DNA from: Nonomuraea ceibae
Lineage (GTDB): Bacteria > Actinomycetota > Actinomycetes > Streptosporangiales > Streptosporangiaceae
Reading direction: 5' to 3'
DNA length: 64,000 bases
NCBI RefSeq assembly: GCF_019396325.1
Contig: NZ_JAHKRO010000037.1
Location: forward strand, 1-64,000
Under the pieces are notes generated by a model that saw only the letters and a list, made by a program, of their open reading frames with translations, did not search any database and was not told the DNA's origin. A program made the translations under genes and the position numbers. Positions 8,982 through 17,194 of the stretch are shown here, in pieces (the stretch's first letter is position 1; every line of letters begins with the position of its first letter).

Positions 8982-9485
8982 TTACCCCTTCCTCGCGTAC
9001 GCGGCCGCGAACGATGCGTCGACGCGCAGCTTGGCCAGCGCCCTGCTCGTCTGGCTCTTGACCGTCCCCACGCTGCAGCCCAGCGTCCTGGCGGTCTGGA
9101 CCTCGGTCATGTCCTCGAAGAAGCGCAGCACCACCACGGCCCGCTGGCGGGCCGGCAGCCGGCCCAGGAGCTCCCAGACGAGCCGGCGCTCGTCCGCCTG
9201 ATCCATGCGGTCGGAGTCCTGCGCCCGGTCGGGCGGCGCGCCGGTGGTGATCTCGGCCTGTCTCCAGCGCCGCCGCCACCATGACACGTGCTCGTTCACG
9301 ATGATCTTGCGTACGTACGCCTCATGCTCCTCGCGAACGCGCGGCCAGACCACCCAGACCTTCATCAACGCCGTCTGCACCAGGTCCTCGGCCACGGCCC
9401 AGTCCCTGGTCAGCAGATAGGCGGTGCGGAGCAACCGATGCCATGCCGCCGCGACGAACGCGTCGTACTCCGATCGATCCGCCAT
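8982..9485 (-). CDS. SigE-family RNA polymerase sigma-70 factor (ECF-like)
   Basis: A 167-aa alternative sigma factor of the actinobacterial SigE family. Region 2 is seen in LLTRDWAVAEDLVQTALMKV and region 4 in TLGCSVGTVKSQTSRALAKL, with LPARQRAVVVLRFFED between. It is full length and intact, unlike the second copy of this module at 27.0-28.1 kb. It heads a two-gene operon with the membrane protein downstream. Two 31-bp direct repeats lie just upstream and may be its control region. Confidence 0.92.
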   Translation of the reverse strand: MADRSEYDAFVAAAWHRLLRTAYLLTRDWAVAEDLVQTALMKVWVVWPRVREEHEAYVRKIIVNEHVSWWRRRWRQAEITTGAPPDRAQDSDRMDQADERRLVWELLGRLPARQRAVVVLRFFEDMTEVQTARTLGCSVGTVKSQTSRALAKLRVDASFAAAYARKG

Positions 9486-9523
9486 CCCCCGAGCCTTTCC
9501 TCAGTGACAATCACCGGTACTAC

Positions 9524-9594
9524 GCGGCCGGGGCGCGGAAAGGTTGCCTGGGGGAGAGGGGCAGCGGCCGGGGCGCGGAAAGGTTGCCTGGGGG
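9524..9594. repeat. Two 31-bp direct repeats, 40-bp period
   Basis: Identical 31-nt units at 9524-9554 and 9564-9594, beginning GCGGCCGGGGCGCGGAAAGG and separated by 9 nt. They fill most of the 115-bp gap between the sigma gene start (minus strand) and the 3' end of soxR. They could be tandem operator sites for the sigma operon or a recent local duplication. Their near four-turn spacing (40 bp) would place them on one face of the helix. Confidence 0.85.
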
Positions 9595-9600
9595 CGGGGG

Positions 9601-10080
9601 TCAGCGGCAGGAGGCCGGAGGGCAGATGCGGGTGTCGATGCGGCGGGCGCCGGGGCCCTCCTCACCGAGGCGGTCGTGGGCGTTGGCGAGCGCGCACCGG
9701 TCGAGCGACAGGCAGCCGCAGCCGATGCAGTCGGTGAGGTCGTCACGCAGCCGCTGGAGCTGGACGATGCGGTCGTCGAGCTCCCTGCGCCAGGCGGCCG
9801 ACAGCCGCGCCCAGTCGTCGCGGGTGGGGGTGCGCTCCTCGGGCAGCTCGGCGAGGGCGTCGGCGATGGTCTTGAGCGGGATGCCGAGCCGCTGCGACAG
9901 CCGTACGAACGCGACCCGGCGCAGGGTGTCGCGGGTGTAGCGGCGCTGGTTGCCGGCGGTGCGGCGGCTGGAGATCAGGCCCTTGGTCTCGTAGAAGTGC
10001 AGGGCCGACACGGCGACGCCGCTGCGCTCGGCGAGCTGGCCGACGGTCAGCTCCTTGGAGTTCCATGCCACGTTGGTCAC
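9601..10080 (-). CDS. soxR: SoxR redox-sensing MerR-family activator
   Basis: A 159-aa MerR-type regulator with an N-terminal winged helix ([20 protein letters not shown]), a coiled-coil dimer helix, and a C-terminal [2Fe-2S] site [12 protein letters not shown] with the full CX2CXCX5C spacing. In actinomycetes SoxR responds to redox-active metabolites. Either the GTG at 10080 or the GTG at 10071 could start it; the second gives the usual short N-terminus. A perfect-arm SoxR box ends only 2 bp before the first, so autoregulation is likely. It follows the phosphodiesterase-like gene by 10 bp. Confidence 0.94.
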   Translation of the reverse strand: MTNVAWNSKELTVGQLAERSGVAVSALHFYETKGLISSRRTAGNQRRYTRDTLRRVAFVRLSQRLGIPLKTIADALAELPEERTPTRDDWARLSAAWRRELDDRIVQLQRLRDDLTDCIGCGCLSLDRCALANAHDRLGEEGPGARRIDTRICPPASCR

Positions 10081-10082
10081 AA

Positions 10083-10100
10083 CCTCAAGGCTACTTGAGG
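10083..10100 (-). promoter_or_regulatory. SoxR box at the soxR start
   Basis: CCTCAAG-N4-CTTGAGG, a perfect 7-bp inverted repeat matching the classical SoxR operator (the E. coli soxS site is CCTCAAG-TTAA-CTTGAGG). It lies 2 bp before the 10080 GTG and overlaps the stop of the upstream phosphodiesterase-like gene. If SoxR binds between -35 and -10 as elsewhere, the transcript would begin at or inside the start region, implying a leaderless mRNA. Confidence 0.85.
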
Positions 10101-10810
10101 ATGACCGGGCGGAAGTGGGTCACCAGCCGTTCGCCGTCGAAGAAGTGCAGGGCGAAGCCGGGCGGCAGGTCGTAGGTGACGGGGAAGGCGGCGTCCGTCT
10201 CGACCTGGGTGAGGCAGGTGGAGACCACGCCGGGGGCGACGGCCACGGGCAGCCCGGCGAACCTGGCCGTCGCGCCGGTGTGGGCGTGGCCGGCGAGCAC
10301 CGCGACGACGTTCGGGTGGGCGCGCAGCAGTTCTTCGAGCCGCTCCGGCTCCCGCAGCCGGATCTCGTCCACGTACGGGATGCCGAGCTCGACGGGCGGG
10401 TGGTGCATGCCGACCATGGCGGGGACCCCGGGCCGTTCCGACAGGACGGCGTCGAGCCGGGCCAGCGTCTCGTCGGCGAGGAACCCGTACGGGCGGCCGG
10501 GGACGCTGGAGTCGGCGAGCGCGATCGTCAGCCCGTCGAGCCGGATCGCCTGGTCGGCGGGCCCGATCCGCTTCTCGAACTCGGGGACGGAGTCGTGGTT
10601 GCCGGGACACACGGCCAGCGGCACGTCGGCCCGCAGGATCCCGGCGGCCACCTCGTACTCCTCGGCGAGCGCGTGGTCGGCGACGTCCCCGGTGACCACG
10701 ACGGCGTCGATCTCGAGCGTGGCGAGGTGGCGCATGACGGCCTCGGCCCGCGTCACGCTCGCGTCGGAGCCGCCGATGTGGATGTCGCTGATGTGCGCGA
10801 AGACCGTCAT
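10091..10810 (-). CDS. Metallophosphoesterase, CpdA-like
   Basis: A 239-aa calcineurin-like phosphoesterase with all metal-binding motifs: DIHIGG (D-x-H), VTGDVADH (GD), CPGNHDS (GNHD), GMHHPP and GHAHTG. The family includes class III cyclic-nucleotide phosphodiesterases, which is the best guess for substrate. It lies 9 bp after the Lrp regulator gene on the same strand, so the Lrp gene, this one and soxR may be read together, although soxR has its own operator. Confidence 0.88.
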   Translation of the reverse strand: MTVFAHISDIHIGGSDASVTRAEAVMRHLATLEIDAVVVTGDVADHALAEEYEVAAGILRADVPLAVCPGNHDSVPEFEKRIGPADQAIRLDGLTIALADSSVPGRPYGFLADETLARLDAVLSERPGVPAMVGMHHPPVELGIPYVDEIRLREPERLEELLRAHPNVVAVLAGHAHTGATARFAGLPVAVAPGVVSTCLTQVETDAAFPVTYDLPPGFALHFFDGERLVTHFRPVILK

Positions 10811-10819
10811 CCGTGCACC

Positions 10820-11263
10820 TTACGCGATGGGGATCGGGCGCTCGAAGAAGGTCTCCAGCACCACGATCGACTGCGTGCTGGTGACGCCGTCCACCTCGAA
10901 CACCCGGCGCAGCGCGTCCTGGAGGTCCTTGGTGGTCGCCGTACGGAGCTTGAGGAGCACCGAGGCGGGACCGGCGATCACGTGGGCCTCCTCGACGGCG
11001 GCGATCGCGGCCAGCCGGTCGGCGCTGCCGCCCATCCACGTGGCGCCGTCGACCAGCACGTACGCGACCACGCCGAGGCCGACGGCCTCGGGGTCGACCT
11101 CGATGGTGGTGCGCCGGATCACGCCGCGCTCGCGCAGCTTGCGCACGCGCTCGTGCGCGGCCCCGGCCGAGAGCCCGACCGCTTTGCCCAGGATCGCGTA
11201 CGACTGGGTGGCGTCATCCTGGAGGAGACGGATCAGCGTCTTGTCAATGTCATCCATAGCCAT
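10820..11263 (-). CDS. Lrp/AsnC-family regulator
   Basis: A 147-aa feast/famine regulator: N-terminal helix-turn-helix (LGKAVGLSAGAAHERVRKL) and a C-terminal RAM ligand-binding domain. It is divergent from the SMP-30 lactonase with 43 bp between, which contains a 10-bp palindrome, so it probably controls itself and that gene. The effector is unknown. Confidence 0.9.
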   Translation of the reverse strand: MAMDDIDKTLIRLLQDDATQSYAILGKAVGLSAGAAHERVRKLRERGVIRRTTIEVDPEAVGLGVVAYVLVDGATWMGGSADRLAAIAAVEEAHVIAGPASVLLKLRTATTKDLQDALRRVFEVDGVTSTQSIVVLETFFERPIPIA

Positions 11264-11272
11264 ATGCTATTA

Positions 11273-11282
11273 GGAAATTTCC
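11273..11282. promoter_or_regulatory. Palindrome between Lrp and SMP-30 genes
   Basis: GGAAATTTCC, a perfect 10-bp AT-centred palindrome in the 43-bp divergent intergenic region. The position and A/T core suit an Lrp/AsnC operator. This is inference from position. Confidence 0.4.
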
Positions 11283-11306
11283 GGCTTTGACCGAAGGACA
11301 TTCAGC

Positions 11307-12200
11307 ATGATCCCCACCGAATTCGAGGTGCTCGACGAGCGGTTCGCCACCGTGGGCGGCGACTCCTGGCTCGAACGGCTGCACACCGGCTCCCGCTGGG
11401 CCGAGGGCCCGGTGTACGTCCCGGCGGGCCGCTACCTGGCATGGAGCGACATCCCCAACGACCGGATGCTGCGCTGGGACGAGATGAGCGGCGCGGTCGG
11501 CCCGTTCCGTCAGCCCGCCGGCTACACCAACGGCAACACGCTGGACCGCGAGGGCCGGCTGATCTCGTGCCGTCAGGGCGAGCGCCGGGTGGTCCGCACC
11601 GAGCACGACGGCTCGATCACGGTGCTGGCCGAACGGTGGCAGGGCAGGCGGCTCAACAGCCCCAACGACGCAGTGGTGCGCTCCGACGGCTCGCTCTGGT
11701 TCACCGACCCCAACTACGGTATCACCAGCGACTACGAGGGGGTCAGGGCCGAGCAGGAGATCGACGGCTGCCACGTCTACCGGGTGGACCCCGTCACGGG
11801 CGAGGTGCGGATCGTGGCCGGCGACTTCGAACGGCCCAACGGCCTGGCCTTCTCACTGGACGAGACGCGGCTGTACGTGGCAGACACCCGCAGGGGCCAC
11901 CTGCGGGTGTTCGACGTGCGCGAGGACGGCACGCTCACCGGCGGCGAGGTGTTCGCCGAGGGCGGCGGCCGTTACGACGGGATGCGCCTGGACGACCAGG
12001 GCCGGGTGTGGGCCGCCGCCGGCAAGGCCGTGCACTGCTACGCGCCCGACGGCGCCGCGCTCGGCCGGCTGCACGTGCCGGAGGACGTGGCCAACCTGGT
12101 GTTCGGCGGCCTCAAGCGCAACCGGCTGTTCATCGCCGCCACCTCCTCGCTCTACTCGCTCTACCTCAACGTCACCGGCGCCCGCCCGGTGTGGGCCTGA
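11307..12200 (+). CDS. SMP-30/gluconolactonase family protein
   Basis: A 297-aa six-bladed beta-propeller of the senescence-marker/gluconolactonase family, cytoplasmic, probably a sugar-lactone hydrolase. Family motifs include WAEGPVY (metal-ligand Glu), TNGNTLDREGRL, LNSPNDAVV (metal-ligand Asn), FTDPNYGI, ERPNGLAFS and YVADT. Length is normal. It is likely regulated by the divergent Lrp gene. The physiological lactone is unknown. It ends 2 bp before the convergent ABC permease stop. Confidence 0.88.
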   Translation: MIPTEFEVLDERFATVGGDSWLERLHTGSRWAEGPVYVPAGRYLAWSDIPNDRMLRWDEMSGAVGPFRQPAGYTNGNTLDREGRLISCRQGERRVVRTEHDGSITVLAERWQGRRLNSPNDAVVRSDGSLWFTDPNYGITSDYEGVRAEQEIDGCHVYRVDPVTGEVRIVAGDFERPNGLAFSLDETRLYVADTRRGHLRVFDVREDGTLTGGEVFAEGGGRYDGMRLDDQGRVWAAAGKAVHCYAPDGAALGRLHVPEDVANLVFGGLKRNRLFIAATSSLYSLYLNVTGARPVWA

Positions 12201-12202
12201 GC

Positions 12203-12937
12203 TCACTCCCACTTGAACAGCTTCACGGCCAGCCCGCCGAACAGCGCCAGCCCGACCAGCATCACGGCCAGGTGGGGGAGCTGCGGCCAGTCGCCCGCCC
12301 AGGTGTCGCGCATCGCGTTGACGAACGGGCCGACCACCGAGTAGTCGCTGATCGTGCGCAGGGCGTCGGGCATGATCTCGCGCGGGAGCCACATCCCGGC
12401 CAGGAACAGCAGCGGGAACATGACGACCGAGCCGATGCCCGGGGCGGCCTTGCTGCTGGGCGCGACGGAGGCGATCACCAGCCCGAGGGCCAGCATCGCC
12501 GCCGCCCCGAGCAGGAAGACCAGGACGAACCCGATCAGGTTCGCCGGCACGTGGGAGCCGAGCACCAGCGCCCCGAGCACGATCACCAGGACGGCGGCGA
12601 TCGCGGCGACGGCCAGGTTGATCACCAGTTGCGCGCCGAGCAGCCGCCCTGGGTGCACCGGCGTCGTCGACATCCTGCGCAGCACGCCCTGCTCGCGGTA
12701 GGCGGTCAGCACGCCGGGAAGGGCGGTGAAGGACATCGTCATCAGGGCGAGCAGGATCATCTGCGCGGGCAGTTGCGCGTCGACGAACCGGGCCCCGCCG
12801 AGGTTCGGGTCGGGCTTGCCGAGGTCCGGGATCTGCCCCAGGCCCAGCAGCAGCCCGATGGGCAGCACGAGGCCGAACGCCAGGATCGGCCAGTCGCGCA
12901 GGTGGAGCTTGGTCTCCATCAGGAGGATCTTCTTCAT
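12203..12937 (-). CDS. ABC-2 type transporter permease
   Basis: A 244-aa membrane protein with six hydrophobic spans, characteristic of ABC-2/DrrB-type exporters. The ATG at 12937 overlaps the stop of the ATPase gene (ATGA), which fixes the start. The motif LTAYREQGVLRRMSTTPVHP after span 2 and LFLAGMWLPREIMP in the last loop are typical. The open frame extends far upstream, but that part is only the opposite-frame shadow of the ATPase. Confidence 0.9.
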   Translation of the reverse strand: MKKILLMETKLHLRDWPILAFGLVLPIGLLLGLGQIPDLGKPDPNLGGARFVDAQLPAQMILLALMTMSFTALPGVLTAYREQGVLRRMSTTPVHPGRLLGAQLVINLAVAAIAAVLVIVLGALVLGSHVPANLIGFVLVFLLGAAAMLALGLVIASVAPSSKAAPGIGSVVMFPLLFLAGMWLPREIMPDALRTISDYSVVGPFVNAMRDTWAGDWPQLPHLAVMLVGLALFGGLAVKLFKWE

Positions 12938-13839
12938 GCCAGCTTCCTTCCGGTGAGAGCGAGGAACGCGTCGTCCAGCGTGGCCTGCTCGATCCGCAGG
13001 TCGCCGGGGATGACCTGCTGGTCGGCCAGGGCCATCGTGACCGCGTGCGCGAGGTTGCCCTTGCCGGTCACGACCATCTGCTGGCCGCTCCTGCTGACGT
13101 CGGTGACCTCGGGCAGGGCCAGCAGCACCGCGTCCGAGACGGGGGCCGACGGCCGGAACCGCAGCCGCTGCTCGCCGCCCACCCGCTCGATCAGCCCGGC
13201 GGGGGAGTCGACGGCCACCACGCGACCGGCGTCGATGAGCGCGATGCGGTCGCAGAGCCGCTCGGCCTCCTCCATGAAGTGCGTGACCAGCACGATCGTC
13301 ACGCCGGAGTCGCGCACCTGCTCGACCAGCTCCCAGGTGTCGCGGCGGGCCTGCGGGTCGAGCCCGGTGGTGAGCTCGTCCAGCACCGCGATGCGCGGCT
13401 TGCCGACGAGCGCGAGGGCGACCGACAGGCGCTGGCGCTGGCCGCCGGAGAGCTTGCCGAACATGGCGTCCTTCTTGGCGCCGAGCCCGACGCGTTCCAG
13501 CAGCTCCCGCCAGTCGGCCGGGTCGGGGTAGAAGGACGCGTACAGGTCCAGCGCCTCCCAGACCTTGATCTTCTCCGGCAGCGCGGAGCTCTGGAGCTGC
13601 GCGCCGAGCACCCGGCGCAGGTGGTCGCGCTCGCGGTGCGGGTCGATGCCGGCGACGCGGATGGCGCCGCCGTCGGGGACGCGCAGCCCGGAGACGCACT
13701 CGACGGTGGTGGTCTTGCCGGCGCCGTTCGGGCCGAGGATGCCGAAGATCTCGCCCTCCGACACCTCGAACGACACGTCGTGCACCGCCACGTGGTTGGG
13801 GTAGCGCTTGTGGAGGTTCTCGACCTCGATGACGTTCAT
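12934..13839 (-). CDS. ABC exporter ATP-binding protein (DrrA-like)
   Basis: A 301-aa ATPase for the adjacent ABC-2 permease: Walker A GPNGAGKTT, signature KLSGGQRQRLSVALAL, Walker B IAVLDELTTGLDP, switch His VTHFMEEAE. The C-terminal extension of about 80 residues is like DrrA-type drug exporters. The ATG at 13839 (MNVIEVENLHKRY) is chosen because it matches family N-termini; an upstream start would add about 37 unrelated residues. It is divergent from the two-component pair, so the kinase and regulator may control this exporter, as commonly seen for such pairs. Confidence 0.92.
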   Translation of the reverse strand: MNVIEVENLHKRYPNHVAVHDVSFEVSEGEIFGILGPNGAGKTTTVECVSGLRVPDGGAIRVAGIDPHRERDHLRRVLGAQLQSSALPEKIKVWEALDLYASFYPDPADWRELLERVGLGAKKDAMFGKLSGGQRQRLSVALALVGKPRIAVLDELTTGLDPQARRDTWELVEQVRDSGVTIVLVTHFMEEAERLCDRIALIDAGRVVAVDSPAGLIERVGGEQRLRFRPSAPVSDAVLLALPEVTDVSRSGQQMVVTGKGNLAHAVTMALADQQVIPGDLRIEQATLDDAFLALTGRKLA

Positions 13840-13948
13840 GGCTTCGACGCTAGAGTTCGCGCAGGTCACCGGGAATGCGGTTGGTTGCCGGGCAAGGGTG
13901 TACCTAGGTGCAATGTGAGAGTGCGCCTGGATCACGCACACTGGTGAC

Positions 13949-15376
13949 ATGCTCCGGAAGTACGGGATCGTCCTGGCGTTGCTGACGCTGGCCGCTTACG
14001 AACTGGTCGTGATCGTGGCCGCGTTCCTCACGGTCATGGCGACGTTCGGCCTGGGCATGGTGTTCCTGTTCCCGCCGGCGGTCCGGATGATCAGAGGGGT
14101 GACCGGGCTCACCAGGAAGCTGGTGCGCACCTCGTCCGGCATCGAGATCGAGGCGCCCTACCTGCCCCCGCCGCCGCCTCCGCAGCCGCAGTCCGACGGC
14201 ATGTACCGCCACGGCCGGACCCTGTACAAGTCGCCCCGGGTGCCCGCCTGGAACGACCGGTGGAAGTGGATGCTCACCGACCGGGCGACCTTCCGCGACG
14301 CGCTGTGGCTGCTGCTCGACCCGCTGGTCAAGGTGGCCTTGGTCCCGTTGCTGCTGCTGATGCCCGAGCGCGGGCTCCGGCTGTACGGGCTCTGGTGCGA
14401 GCTGCTGCTGGGCCCGACCGCGGCCAGCAGGCTGGCCAGCCAGGTCAGCCACCTGAGCCGGGTGCGCAACCTGGCCGTCGACACGCAGGCCGCCGAGATG
14501 CGCCGCATCGAACGCGACCTGCACGACGGCACCCAGGCCAGGCTGGTGGCGATCGGCATGACGCTGGGCGCCGTCGAGAACCTGGTCGACACCGACCCGG
14601 CCGCCGCCAAGGCGCTGCTGGCCAAGGCCCGCGACGCCTCCGCCGAGACGCTGACCGAGCTGCGCCGGGTCATCCGCGGCATCCACCCGCCGGTGCTGGC
14701 CGAGCGCGGCCTCGGCGACGCCGTGCGGGCGCTGGCGATGGACAGCGCGCTCAAGGTGACGGTGGAGGTGGACCTGCCGCACCGGCCGGAGGCTCCCGTG
14801 GAGGCCGCCGCCTACTTCGCCGTGAGCGAGCTGCTGTCCAACGCCGCCCGCCACGGCGGCGCGACCCGGGCCACGGTCGACATCAGCACCAACGGCCCGA
14901 GCCTGCGCATCACGGTGAGCGACGACGGCTGGGGCGGCGCCGATCCCGCCAAGGGCAGCGGCCTGACCGGCATCGAACGGCGGCTGGCGGCCTTCGACGG
15001 CGTCATGGCGCTGCACAGCCCGCCCGGCGGGCCGACCACGGTGACGATGGAGCTGCCCCGGGTGCTGCCCGAATACTGGGCGGGCGACCTGCCCAAGCTG
15101 CCGCGCTGGAAGATGATCACCGTGGTCACCCTGTGGGCGACGGCCTGGTGCCCGCTGTTCCCGCAGGGGATCGTGACGGCCATCTTCAAGATCTTCGGAG
15201 TCGAGGAGAAGACCTGGTTCCTGGCGCTGCACCTGCCGGAGCCCTACCAGTGGCCGGTCATCGCGTTCATGGTCGTGCTCGGCACCATGATGTACGTGGC
15301 CGCGGTCGCCATCCCCGCCAACCACAACCGTGACCTGTGGATGTGCAACGCGACGCCGACCAACCTATGGTTCTGA
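13949..15376 (+). CDS. NarL-type sensor histidine kinase with C-terminal membrane spans
   Basis: A 475-aa HisKA_3 kinase. The N-terminus has membrane spans (about 5-45 and 115-138), a Pro-rich cytoplasmic stretch, and the phospho-acceptor His192 in ERDLHDGTQARL. The ATPase domain follows (ELLSNAARHGG N-box, SDDGWGGAD, GSGLTGIERRL). Unusually, two more hydrophobic segments (about 385-405 and 430-450) come after the ATPase domain. The response regulator starts immediately downstream. It is divergent from the ABC exporter. Confidence 0.92.
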   Translation: MLRKYGIVLALLTLAAYELVVIVAAFLTVMATFGLGMVFLFPPAVRMIRGVTGLTRKLVRTSSGIEIEAPYLPPPPPPQPQSDGMYRHGRTLYKSPRVPAWNDRWKWMLTDRATFRDALWLLLDPLVKVALVPLLLLMPERGLRLYGLWCELLLGPTAASRLASQVSHLSRVRNLAVDTQAAEMRRIERDLHDGTQARLVAIGMTLGAVENLVDTDPAAAKALLAKARDASAETLTELRRVIRGIHPPVLAERGLGDAVRALAMDSALKVTVEVDLPHRPEAPVEAAAYFAVSELLSNAARHGGATRATVDISTNGPSLRITVSDDGWGGADPAKGSGLTGIERRLAAFDGVMALHSPPGGPTTVTMELPRVLPEYWAGDLPKLPRWKMITVVTLWATAWCPLFPQGIVTAIFKIFGVEEKTWFLALHLPEPYQWPVIAFMVVLGTMMYVAAVAIPANHNRDLWMCNATPTNLWF

Positions 15377-16030
15377 GTGATGAACCGCGTACTCGTCGCC
15401 GAAGACCTCTATCTCCTCAGGGACGGCCTGGTCCACCTGCTGCAAGCGCACGGCTTCGAGGTCGTGGCCGCCGTGGAGACCGGCCCGGAGCTGCTCAGGG
15501 GGCTGCTGGAGCTGCGCCCTGACGTGTCCATCGTCGACGTGCGGCTGCCGCCGACCAACACCGACGAGGGCCTGCAGGCCGCGCTGGCCGCCCGCAAGCA
15601 GGTGCCCGGGCTGCCGATCCTCGTGCTCTCCCAGCACGTCGAGCAGCTCTACGCCCGCGAGCTGCTGGCCGACGGCTCCGGCGCGATCGGCTACCTGCTG
15701 AAGGACCGGGTGTTCAACGCCGAGCAGTTCGTCGACGCGGTGCGCCGGGTGGCCGGGGGCGGCACGGCCATGGACCCCGAGGTGATCGCCAAGCTGCTGG
15801 CCAGCAACGCCACCCACGAGCCGCTGGCCACGCTCACCCCGCGCGAGCGCGACGTGCTCGAAGCGATGGCCGAGGGGCGCTCCAACGCGGCCATCTCGCA
15901 GCGGCTGTTCCTCAGCGAGAGCGCGGTGGCCAAGCACACCGCGGGCATCTTCGCCAAGCTCGGCCTGGCCCCCTCCGACGACGACAACCGCCGGGTCCTG
16001 GCCGTTCTCGCCTACCTCAACAGCCGCTAG
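15377..16030 (+). CDS. LuxR/NarL-family response regulator
   Basis: A 217-aa DNA-binding response regulator: receiver domain with acidic residues AED, phospho-acceptor Asp54 (SIVDVRLP) and Lys in YLLKDRV; C-terminal LuxR helix-turn-helix (LTPRERDVLEAMAEGRSNAA). GTG at 15377 directly follows the kinase stop; ATG at 15380 is the alternative. It is the partner of the adjacent kinase. The target may be the divergent ABC exporter. Confidence 0.94.
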   Translation: MMNRVLVAEDLYLLRDGLVHLLQAHGFEVVAAVETGPELLRGLLELRPDVSIVDVRLPPTNTDEGLQAALAARKQVPGLPILVLSQHVEQLYARELLADGSGAIGYLLKDRVFNAEQFVDAVRRVAGGGTAMDPEVIAKLLASNATHEPLATLTPRERDVLEAMAEGRSNAAISQRLFLSESAVAKHTAGIFAKLGLAPSDDDNRRVLAVLAYLNSR

Positions 16031-16096
16031 CGGGATTCTTTGTCGGTAGGCTCGGCTATTTTCTAGAGGGCAGGCCGCGAAGAAAGGGTGGATCAG

Positions 16097-17194
16097 GTGA
16101 AAATCCGGGTTAACCGTGACGTGCTGGCCGACGCGGTCGCGTGGGCGGCCAGGGTCCTGCCCAGCCGGCCCGTGACGCCCGTGCTCTCCGGGCTCCTGCT
16201 GGAGGCGGGCGAGGAGCTGAGCCTGTCCGCGTTCGACTACGACGTGTCGGCGCGCGCCCTGGTCGACGCCGACGTGGCCGAGTCCGGCAGTGTGCTGATC
16301 CCCGGCCGGCTGCTCGCCGAGATCAGCAGGAGCCTGCCCGCCGACGACGTCGAGCTGGTCACCGAGGGCCAGGAGGCGGTGCTCACCTGCGGCAGCGCCG
16401 AGTTCGGGTTGATCACCATGCCCGTCGAGGACTTCCCGAGCCTGCCCGCGATGCCGCCCGCCATCGGCGCGATCGGCGGCGGCGTGTTCGCCTCGGCCGT
16501 CGGCCAGGTGGCCCCGGCCTCCAGCCGCGACGACACGCTGCCGATGCTGACCGGCATCAGGGTCGACGTCGACGGCGACCTCGTCACGATGGCGGCCACC
16601 GACCGCTATCGCATCGCGGCCCGCGAGTTCGCCTGGCGTCCGGCCAGCCCCACCGCCTCGGTCTCGGCCATGGTGCCGGCCCGCGTGCTGGTCGAGGTGG
16701 CCAAGTCGCTGCGCGGCGGCGAGGTGTCGGTCGCGTTCGGCGACGGCGTGGCGGGCTTCGAGAGCGTCGGGCGCAGCACCACGGTGCGGCTGCTCGACGA
16801 GCAGTTCATCGACTACCGCACCCGGCTGACCGCCGACTGGTCGATCCGGGCCGACGTGCCGGTGGCGCCGTTCGTGGCGGCCATCAAGCGGGTGGCGCTG
16901 GTGGCCGAGCGCAACACGGCGATCCGCCTGTCGTTCAGCCAGGGCCAGGTGCGCATCCAGGCGGGCGGCGGCGACATCGGCCGGGGCTCGGAGGTGGTCG
17001 AGTGCGAGCTGCGCGGCGACGACATCCAGATCGCCTTCCAGTCGCAGTTCATCCTCGACGGGCTCGTCGGCATCGAGACCGACCTGGCGCGCATCAACAT
17101 GGAGTCGCCGACCAGGCCCGCCCTGATCCAGGACGTGCCCGGTGACGCCGAGCCCGCCTTCCGCTACCTGGTGATGTCGCTACGGCTGAGCTGA
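16097..17194 (+). CDS. DNA polymerase III beta-clamp family protein, probable second copy
   Basis: A full-length sliding-clamp homologue (365 aa) with three clamp repeats: KIRVNRDVLADAVAWAARVL at the start, ATDRYRIA in the middle, and a C-terminal YLVMSLRLS. The GTG at 16097 is preferred (AAGGG 8 nt upstream; family N-terminus MK-x-RV); GTG at 16088 is possible. It is alone after a response regulator, not next to dnaA/recF, so it is probably a paralogue of the main dnaN. The canonical C-terminal motif M-P-V/M-R-L of the partner-binding cleft reads M-S-L-R-L. The gene overlaps the convergent MarR gene by 15 bp. Confidence 0.88.
   Translation: MKIRVNRDVLADAVAWAARVLPSRPVTPVLSGLLLEAGEELSLSAFDYDVSARALVDADVAESGSVLIPGRLLAEISRSLPADDVELVTEGQEAVLTCGSAEFGLITMPVEDFPSLPAMPPAIGAIGGGVFASAVGQVAPASSRDDTLPMLTGIRVDVDGDLVTMAATDRYRIAAREFAWRPASPTASVSAMVPARVLVEVAKSLRGGEVSVAFGDGVAGFESVGRSTTVRLLDEQFIDYRTRLTADWSIRADVPVAPFVAAIKRVALVAERNTAIRLSFSQGQVRIQAGGGDIGRGSEVVECELRGDDIQIAFQSQFILDGLVGIETDLARINMESPTRPALIQDVPGDAEPAFRYLVMSLRLS

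Noticed and set aside
9524-9594. CRISPR-like array
   Set aside because: Only two units, spacer of 9 nt, no cas genes, so not a CRISPR.
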